This document shows positions 58,476 through 64,000 of a DNA stretch of 64,000 nucleotides, piece by piece. Numbering within the stretch: position 1 is the stretch's first letter; every line of letters begins with the position of its first letter. Source of the DNA: Schaalia canis (GTDB lineage: Bacteria > Actinomycetota > Actinomycetes > Actinomycetales > Actinomycetaceae); NCBI RefSeq assembly GCF_003858455.1, contig NZ_RQZF01000009.1, forward strand, positions 80,936 through 144,935, given 5' to 3'. Made by a program: the position numbers and the translations under genes. The notes beneath the pieces are model-generated. The model had not been told where the DNA came from. It worked only from the letters and a program-made list of their open reading frames with translations, and did not search any database.

Positions 58476-60572
58476 ATGACGACAAAGATGAGCGCAACGA
58501 TCGACACTACCGAAGCATGGGCTGGTTTCGCGCCCGGAAATTGGTCGGAAACCATCGACGTCCGCGACTTCATCCAGCTCAACTACACCCCCTACGAGGG
58601 CGACGCCGCCTTCCTAGAGGGCCCCACCGAAAAGACCCTGCGCGTCTGGCAGACCCTCGAGGAAAACTACCTGCGTGAAGAGCGCAAGGTTCGTATCCTT
58701 GACGTCGACACCCACACCCCCGCCGACATCGACGCCTTTGCCCCCGGTTTCATTTCCGAAGACGATGATGTCTGCGTGGGCCTGCAGACCGACTCTCCCC
58801 TCAAGCGCGCCATGATGCCCAACGGCGGCTGGCGCATGGTTGAAACTGCCATCAAGGAAGCTGGCAAGGAGATCGACCCCGAGGTCAAGAAGATCTTCAC
58901 CCAGTACCGCAAGACCCACAATGACGCGGTATTCGACATCTACACCCCCCGCATTCGAGCCGCGCGCTCTTCGCACATCATTACCGGCCTGCCCGACGCA
59001 TACGGCCGCGGCCGCATTATTGGCGACTACCGCCGTGTGGCCCTCTACGGCGTTGACATCCTCATCGCTGAAAAGGAAGCCGATAAGGACGCCGTTGCTG
59101 ACCAGCCCTTCTCCGAGCACTGGGCACGTTACCGCGAGGAACACTCCGAGCAGATCAAGGCCCTTAAGAAGCTCAAGAAGATGGCAGCCGACTACGGCTT
59201 CGACATCTCCGGCCCCGCAAAGACCGCGAAGGAAGCTGTCCAGTGGACCTACTTCGCCTACCTCGCATCGGTGAAGTCCCAGGACGGCGCTGCCATGTCA
59301 ATTGGCCGTCTCTCAGGCTTCTTCGACATCTACTTTGAGCGCGACCTGGCCAATGGCACCATCACTGAGCGCGACGCCCAGGAGATCATTGACGCCCTCG
59401 TCATTAAGCTCCGCATCGTTCGCTTCCTGCGCACCATTGACTACGATCAAATCTTCTCCGGCGATCCCTACTGGGCGACCTGGTCAGACGCAGGCTTTGG
59501 TGACGACGGCCGTACCCTGGTGACCAAGACTTCCTTCCGCCTGCTCCAGACCCTGCGCAACCTGGGCCCCGCGCCCGAGCCGAACATCACCATCTTCTGG
59601 GATGAGGAACTGCCCGCAGGCTACAAGGATTTCTGCGCGGCAATCTCCATTGAAACCTCCTCCATCCAGTACGAATCTGACGACCAGATCCGTTGCCACT
59701 GGGGTGATGACGCCGCTATCGCGTGCTGCGTGTCACCGATGAAGATTGGCAAGCAGATGCAGTTCTTCGGCGCTCGCGTGAACGCCGCTAAGACCCTGCT
59801 CTACGCCATGAATGGTGGTCGCGACGAAATGTCGGGCAAGCAGGTTGTGGAAGGCTACGAGCCTATTACCGGCGATGGCCCCCTCGATTTTGACGAGGTG
59901 TGGACCAAGTACGAAGAGATGCTGGATTGGGTGGTGGGCACCTACGTTGAAGCCCTCAACATCATCCACTACTGCCACGACCGTTACGCCTACGAGGCAA
60001 TGGAAATGGCCCTGCATGACTCGGAAATCATCCGCACCATGGGCTGTGGTATTGCCGGCCTGTCGATCGTGGCTGACTCCCTGGCCGCTATTAAGTACGC
60101 CAAGGTGACCCCTGTCCGCGATGAAACCGGTCTGATCGTCGACTACATCACCGAGGGCGACTTCCCGACCTACGGCAACGACGACGACCGCGCTGACGAT
60201 ATTGCCGCCACCGTCGTCCACACGGTGATGAGCAAGATCAAGTCCATCCCCCTCTACCGTGATGCCATCCCGACCCAGTCGGTGCTGACCATCACCTCGA
60301 ATGTCGTTTACGGCAAGGCAACAGGTAATTTCCCCTCCGGTCACCGCGCAGGCACCCCCTTCGCCCCCGGCGCCAACCCCGAAAACGGTGTGGATACGCA
60401 CGGCATGGTTGCATCCATGCTCTCGGTCGCTAAGCTCGACTACAACGACGCATTGGACGGCATCTCGCTGACCAATACCATCACCCCCCAGGGCCTGGGC
60501 CGCACCAAGGAAGAGCAGGTGTCCAACCTGGTCGGCATCCTCGACGCTGGCTTCATTCCCGAAGAAGACTGA
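58476..60572 (+). CDS. pflB: Pyruvate formate-lyase catalytic core lacking its glycyl-radical domain
   Basis: Cleaves pyruvate with CoA to acetyl-CoA and formate. 698 residues from ATG 58476 (GAGGGA 5 nt upstream). Core features are intact: [43 protein letters not shown] with the thiyl pair at residues 417-418, [24 protein letters not shown] and [19 protein letters not shown]. It stops after [16 protein letters not shown] (TGA, 60570-60572), exactly where one-chain PFLs go on with about 60 residues bearing RVSGYAVRF. That segment is encoded by the next gene. A frameshift is unlikely since the stop, 94-nt spacer and second ribosome site are clean. Confidence 0.93.
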   Translation: MTTKMSATIDTTEAWAGFAPGNWSETIDVRDFIQLNYTPYEGDAAFLEGPTEKTLRVWQTLEENYLREERKVRILDVDTHTPADIDAFAPGFISEDDDVCVGLQTDSPLKRAMMPNGGWRMVETAIKEAGKEIDPEVKKIFTQYRKTHNDAVFDIYTPRIRAARSSHIITGLPDAYGRGRIIGDYRRVALYGVDILIAEKEADKDAVADQPFSEHWARYREEHSEQIKALKKLKKMAADYGFDISGPAKTAKEAVQWTYFAYLASVKSQDGAAMSIGRLSGFFDIYFERDLANGTITERDAQEIIDALVIKLRIVRFLRTIDYDQIFSGDPYWATWSDAGFGDDGRTLVTKTSFRLLQTLRNLGPAPEPNITIFWDEELPAGYKDFCAAISIETSSIQYESDDQIRCHWGDDAAIACCVSPMKIGKQMQFFGARVNAAKTLLYAMNGGRDEMSGKQVVEGYEPITGDGPLDFDEVWTKYEEMLDWVVGTYVEALNIIHYCHDRYAYEAMEMALHDSEIIRTMGCGIAGLSIVADSLAAIKYAKVTPVRDETGLIVDYITEGDFPTYGNDDDRADDIAATVVHTVMSKIKSIPLYRDAIPTQSVLTITSNVVYGKATGNFPSGHRAGTPFAPGANPENGVDTHGMVASMLSVAKLDYNDALDGISLTNTITPQGLGRTKEEQVSNLVGILDAGFIPEED

Positions 60573-60666
60573 GGGCGAGACGGGGCAGACCCCACGCCTT
60601 GCCCCACCTCTCCCCCACTCACCTGATATTCCTTACCCAGCCCCATCGAAAAAGGAGATGAGCACA

Positions 60667-60918
60667 ATGGCAACCAAGACCTACGCAGAGCGTCTGGCAG
60701 ACATGCAGGCAGCACGCGAGGCCAACGGCGGCAACGCAGGCCTCTACCACGCCAACATCAACGTCCTCGACCACGCAACCCTCGAAGACGCTATCGATCA
60801 CCCCGAGAAGTACCCGAACCTCACCGTTCGCGTTTCCGGCTACGCCGTGAACTTCGTGAAGCTCACTCGTGAGCAGCAGCTCGACGTTCTGTCGCGTACC
60901 TTCCACCACTCGGCCTGA
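60667..60918 (+). CDS. grcA: Stand-alone glycyl-radical domain of PFL (GrcA-like)
   Basis: 83 residues. The C-terminal 40 ([30 protein letters not shown] and on) match the end of PFL, with the radical-bearing Gly at residue 58 in RVSGYAVNF. It is shorter than the 127-residue YfiD/GrcA of enteric bacteria and starts with about 30 residues ([22 protein letters not shown]) unlike the PFL linker. ATG 60667 is 9 nt after AAGGAG. Because the upstream core lacks this domain, it is probably an obligate second subunit rather than a repair part. pflA follows. Confidence 0.9.
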   Translation: MATKTYAERLADMQAAREANGGNAGLYHANINVLDHATLEDAIDHPEKYPNLTVRVSGYAVNFVKLTREQQLDVLSRTFHHSA

Positions 60919-60943
60919 GCTGAATCAGACCACGTTTCGTAGG

Positions 60944-60980
60944 TGCGGGTGACGGGCTCATAACGGGCCTGCCACCCGCA
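60944..60980 (+). terminator. Hairpin between grcA and pflA
   Basis: TGCGGGTG (60944-60951) pairs with CACCCGCA (60973-60980), followed by TTTGC. Possible partial terminator that would set core/radical-domain expression above that of the activase. Confidence 0.45.
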
Positions 60981-61015
60981 TTTGCACCTCACCTCCCATC
61001 CCTTTAGGAGCGGTT

Positions 61016-61891
61016 ATGTCTCTTGTCCCTTTGGATGCCCCCACTGTTATGGGTGTTCAAGATTTCCAGGCCCCTACTGCGCGTCTTGCTGGTGCGGGTA
61101 CTGCGGGTCTAGAAGAGCTGACCGACGTTGAACGTACCGATCGTCTTGCTCAGATGCGCAGCGGTGACCTCGGCTCTATCCACTCCTGGGAATTGGTCAC
61201 TGCAGTTGACGGACCTGGCACCCGCATGACGGTTTTCGTCTCCGGCTGCCCTTTGCGTTGCGTCTACTGCCATAACCCCGACACTATGGCTATGAAAGAC
61301 GGCCAGCCCATTGAAACCGCCGAGCTTCTAAAACGCATTAAGCGCTACCGCAAGGTCTTCAAAGCGACCGGCGGGGGTATCACCCTGTCGGGCGGTGAGA
61401 TCCTCATGCAGCCGGCCTTTGCTGCCAAGGTTCTTCACGGCGCGAAAGAGATGGGGATTCACACGGCCATTGATACTTCAGGCTATCTTGGTGCTGCCTG
61501 CAGCGATGAGATGCTCAAAGACGTTGATCTGGTTCTTCTTGATGTCAAGGCGGGGATCCCTGATGTCTATGAGAAACTCACCGGCCGTCAGCTTCAGCCT
61601 ACGATCGATTTTGGCGACCGTCTTTCAGCCCTCGGTAAGGAAATTTGGGTGCGTTTTGTTCTCGTGCCCGGCTGGACAGACTCTGAAGAGAATATCGAGG
61701 CCGTCGCAGAGATCATTACCCGCTGGCCTTCAGTGAGCCGCGTGGAAGTCTTGCCTTTCCACCAAATGGGAATGGATAAGTGGGAGGCCTTGGGTCTGGA
61801 GTATGAGCTGAAAGATACCCGCCCACCTTCTGTGGAGGACACCGAAGCCGTCCGGGAACGCTTCCGGGCTCATGGCCTTACAGTGTTGTAG
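61016..61891 (+). CDS. pflA: Pyruvate formate-lyase activating enzyme
   Basis: Radical SAM enzyme that abstracts hydrogen from the glycyl residue of PFL. 291 residues. SGCPLRCVYCHNPDTM holds the C-x3-C-x2-C cluster motif; GGGITLSGGEILMQ binds SAM; HTAIDTSGYL and LVPGWTDSEEN are conserved. The first 55 residues are not part of the core fold. AGGAG 5 nt before ATG 61016. In this genome its substrate Gly would sit on the separate 83-residue protein. Confidence 0.95.
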   Translation: MSLVPLDAPTVMGVQDFQAPTARLAGAGTAGLEELTDVERTDRLAQMRSGDLGSIHSWELVTAVDGPGTRMTVFVSGCPLRCVYCHNPDTMAMKDGQPIETAELLKRIKRYRKVFKATGGGITLSGGEILMQPAFAAKVLHGAKEMGIHTAIDTSGYLGAACSDEMLKDVDLVLLDVKAGIPDVYEKLTGRQLQPTIDFGDRLSALGKEIWVRFVLVPGWTDSEENIEAVAEIITRWPSVSRVEVLPFHQMGMDKWEALGLEYELKDTRPPSVEDTEAVRERFRAHGLTVL

Positions 61892-62100
61892 CTCGTGGCG
61901 GCCCACAAACAGCACCTTTTCTTTCCTTGACGACGGCGCCACTGTGTAGAGTCTGACGAGGATTCCGACGACACCCTGCCAGCATTATTTGCAAAGTGTC
62001 GTATTAAAACTTCTTCGATCTAGTCCTTTTGGCCTATAGTGTGTCTCAGCAGCATGCAAGGATGCGCTGCTATCCATGACTCACAAGAGGTGGTTTTCCC
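61892..62100. promoter_or_regulatory. Upstream region of the SQR-like gene
   Basis: 209 nt with no gene. TATAGT at 62035-62040 is a good -10 for the flavoprotein gene; the -35 is unclear. An A/T-rich tract (TTATTTGCAAAGTGTCGTATTAAAAC) precedes it. Confidence 0.4.
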
Positions 62101-63558
62101 ATGGCACGAGTTGTTGTACTCGGGGCTGGCGTGGCAGGACATACTGCTGTCATGCACTTGCGCCGCAAACTCTCTAAGGCCCACGAAGTTGTTGTCGTCA
62201 CCCCCAATTCTCAATGGAATTGGATCCCATCGAATATCTGGGTGGGCACCGGCAAAATGACAAAGGAGCAGGTTCTTTTCCCTCTCGCTCCTCTTTATGC
62301 CAAAAAAGGCGTGATCTATCATCAAGCTCGTGCCGTGGCCATCTATCCTGAGGGGACCGCCGACAATGCCAGTGCCCTGGTGGAAATCGAATACACCTCC
62401 CCCGATCGTGCAGGCGAGGTCGAGCGTATTCCCTTCGACTACCTCATCAATGCCACCGGCCCGAAGCTCAAGTTTGAAGCAACCCCCGGTCTGGGCCCTG
62501 ACAACGGCTATTCGGTTTCGGTATGCACAGCCGCTCACGCTGAGCATGCCTCCAAAGAGCTAGCTAAAGTCATTGAGGCTGCCCGCTCCGGCCAACAGCA
62601 GCGCCTCATTGTGGGCATGGGCAATGGCACTTGCACCTGTCAAGGTGCCGCATTCGAGTACGCCTTCAACGTTGAGTTTGAACTGCGTGAAGCAGGGGTG
62701 CGCGACAAGTGCGAACTCGTCTACCTCACGAATGAAACCGAATTGGGTGACTTCGGTGTGGGCGGTATGCGTTTCCACCAAGATGGTTTCATGACTACCT
62801 CGCAGCTCTGGACTGAGTCAATCTTCCGTGAGCGTGGCGTGAAGGCTATCAGCGGTGCGGCCGTCAAGAAGGTCGTCGAAGGTGGTTTGACCTACGAGAC
62901 TCTTGACGGAGTGGAGCATGATCTCACCTTCGACTTTGCGATGCTGCTGCCGCCCTTCTCTGGTCATCCCATCAAGGCCTTCAATAAGGCAGGCGAAGAC
63001 ATCACCGACGTGGTTTTTGCTCCCAGTGGTTTCATGAAGGTCGATGCCGATTACTCTAAGACCAACTACGAGGATTGGAGCGCTGAGGATTGGCCGCGCA
63101 CCTACCAAAATCCGACCTATCCCAATATGTTTGCAGCCGGTATCGCTTTCGCGCCGCCGCACGCAATCTCTCAGCCTCGCAAGAGTGCCACTGGCACTTT
63201 GATTGCTCCTGCTCCGCCTCGAACCGGCCAGCCGTCGGGCACTATTGGGCGCGCAGTCGCTGACACGATCATCGATCGTATTAAGGGGCGGAATAAGGCA
63301 GCCCACGAAGCACCAATGACGCGAATGGGCGCCGCTTGTGTAGCATCGACAGGTTCAAGTTTCCTCAGCGGTTCTGCTGCTGCCATGGTCATGTACCCCG
63401 TCGTTCCCGACTGGAAGAAGTACCCCGAGACTGGGCGCCATCCGCGCCATACTCGTGGTGAAATCGGCCTGTTCGGACACTGGATTAAGTACATGCTGCA
63501 CCACCTGTTCATCCATAAGGCAAAGGCTCGCCCGGGCTGGACCTTCATTCCTGAGTGA
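62101..63558 (+). CDS. Sulfide:quinone oxidoreductase-like FAD protein
   Basis: 485-residue flavoprotein. VVVLGAGVAGHTAVMHLRRK is the FAD-binding Rossmann loop; LINATGPKLKF and FAMLLPPFSGHPI match the second half of SQR/NDH-2-type enzymes; FAAGIAFAPPH is the C-terminal FAD block. GTCTCQGAAFEYAF has two Cys that may act as redox residues of SQR type. The C-terminal 60 residues are longer than usual and end in an amphipathic RGEIGLFGHWIKYMLHHLF that could dock to the membrane. Substrate could be sulfide, NADH or a thiol; unclear. Confidence 0.8.
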   Translation: MARVVVLGAGVAGHTAVMHLRRKLSKAHEVVVVTPNSQWNWIPSNIWVGTGKMTKEQVLFPLAPLYAKKGVIYHQARAVAIYPEGTADNASALVEIEYTSPDRAGEVERIPFDYLINATGPKLKFEATPGLGPDNGYSVSVCTAAHAEHASKELAKVIEAARSGQQQRLIVGMGNGTCTCQGAAFEYAFNVEFELREAGVRDKCELVYLTNETELGDFGVGGMRFHQDGFMTTSQLWTESIFRERGVKAISGAAVKKVVEGGLTYETLDGVEHDLTFDFAMLLPPFSGHPIKAFNKAGEDITDVVFAPSGFMKVDADYSKTNYEDWSAEDWPRTYQNPTYPNMFAAGIAFAPPHAISQPRKSATGTLIAPAPPRTGQPSGTIGRAVADTIIDRIKGRNKAAHEAPMTRMGAACVASTGSSFLSGSAAAMVMYPVVPDWKKYPETGRHPRHTRGEIGLFGHWIKYMLHHLFIHKAKARPGWTFIPE

Positions 63559-63578
63559 CGGGCGAAAAGGAGATTCTC

Positions 63579-63764
63579 ATGTCTGACACAGCACCCACCA
63601 TTGAAGAGCTTGATCCTGAGCAGGCTGAGCGCATTGCACGCGCACCTTTGCCCACCAAGAGCACGCTGCGCCGTCGCCGCTGCATTCCCATTCAGCTTGT
63701 GAAGTTTGCTCTGCTGAATCTGCGCATTATGAGCATCGTGGCGCGCGAAAAGATGGGCCATTAG
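63579..63764 (+). CDS. Small basic protein downstream of the SQR-like gene
   Basis: 61 residues: acidic first half (IEELDPEQAERI), basic centre (STLRRRRCIP) and an amphipathic/hydrophobic end (IQLVKFALLNLRIMSIVAREKMGH). AAAAGGAG 7 nt before the ATG argues it is translated. Twenty nt after the flavoprotein stop, so co-transcribed. No family recognised; a membrane-docking or cofactor-linking partner of the flavoprotein is a guess. Confidence 0.6.
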   Translation: MSDTAPTIEELDPEQAERIARAPLPTKSTLRRRRCIPIQLVKFALLNLRIMSIVAREKMGH

Positions 63765-63848
63765 GAGCACATTCCTATTCCTGCCAGGCCGAAACGTTTG
63801 AAGCAGAAGCCTGGCGGGAACAGGCCCAAGTGGCGGCGTTATCAAGCA

Positions 63849-63895
63849 ATGCGTGTGGGGCGGAACCCCGTAAGAAGGTTCCGCCCCACACGCAT
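63849..63895 (+). terminator. 19-bp perfect hairpin
   Basis: The arms 63849-63867 and 63877-63895 are perfect complements over 19 bp with a 9-nt loop (CCGTAAGAA). It is 85 nt past the small protein stop and ends the 62.1-63.8 kb unit; the T-run is weak (GTTCAG). Confidence 0.75.
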
Positions 63896-63955
63896 GTTCA
63901 GCAAAGTGTGCCAGAAGGCGAAGCACAGGCAAGTGCGGCCTTGATATGTACGACT

Positions 63956-63997
63956 TAGTGCACAATGTGCCTGGCACACCATGTACACAATGCACTA
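63956..63997. repeat. Nested inverted repeat at the window edge
   Basis: TAGTGCA (63956-63962) and TGCACTA (63991-63997) flank TGTGCC-T-GGCACA (63966-63978), with CACAATG-type words repeated. It may be an operator or promoter region of a gene beyond the window; the edge prevents deciding. Confidence 0.4.
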
Positions 63998-64000
63998 TGC

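Noticed and set aside
60560..60670. Frameshift or sequencing error explaining the split PFL
   Set aside because: The core ends with a clean TGA, the spacer is 94 nt with no PFL-like coding in any frame, and the second gene has AAGGAG and its own N-terminus; no single indel would join them.

Overview
The window is chromosomal DNA of a high-GC Gram-positive bacterium, most likely an Actinomycetaceae (Actinomyces/Schaalia type). Evidence: a NucS/EndoMS mismatch endonuclease instead of MutSL, the GlgE maltosyltransferase, a DUF2550 protein just after an ATP synthase operon with an 87-residue epsilon subunit, a Rho with a long Arg/Asp/Gly-rich insert, a hom-thrC-thrB-rho-rpmE-prfA-prmC-tsaC-wecA-atp gene order, and several apparently leaderless genes with TANNNT boxes 6-7 nt before the start codon. 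I see no prophage, insertion sequence, CRISPR array or rRNA. The species assignment is inference.

Layout. 1-4.4 kb: end of nrdF, an FMN reductase, then a divergent locus in which a SPFH protein and a NAD-kinase-like protein face an NrtR-type Nudix regulator across a palindromic candidate operator. 4.5-9.7 kb (minus): tRNA-Leu, a formate/nitrite-type channel, and the etfB-etfA-nifS-mnmA operon. 9.9-19.6 kb (plus): glycogen metabolism (glgX, glgE, glgB) interleaved with trpS, a beta-lactamase-like hydrolase and a VIT-family transporter. 19.8-24.3 kb (plus): a five-gene export-type unit (periplasmic adaptor, ABC ATPase, permease, two paralogous lipoproteins). 24.3-32.2 kb (minus): a YbbN-like protein, two envelope proteins, a small Cys/His protein, nagA, an AlkZ-like glycosylase, nucS and DUF2550. 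32.3-44.0 kb (minus): the complete ATP synthase operon preceded by wecA, tsaC, prmC, prfA and rpmE. 44.3-51.1 kb (minus): five tandem diverged membrane proteins with a TPM-like extracytoplasmic segment. 51.3-57.0 kb (minus): rho with a hairpin-rich leader, and thrB, thrC, hom. 57.2-58.2 kb: a YdcF/SanA-type membrane protein. 58.5-61.9 kb (plus): pyruvate formate-lyase split into two genes, plus its activase. 62.1-63.8 kb: a sulfide:quinone-reductase-like flavoprotein and a small basic protein.

How it works together. The organism looks like a facultative or anaerobic fermenter: pyruvate is cleaved by a two-polypeptide PFL, formate may leave by the FNT channel, energy can be exchanged through the H+-type ATP synthase, and carbon is stored as GlgE/GlgB alpha-glucan. 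The most unusual features are the split PFL (catalytic core without its glycyl-radical tail, followed by a separate 83-residue radical-domain gene), the run of five TPM-like paralogs, the NrtR/SPFH/NADK-like module with a visible operator, and a structured rho leader.
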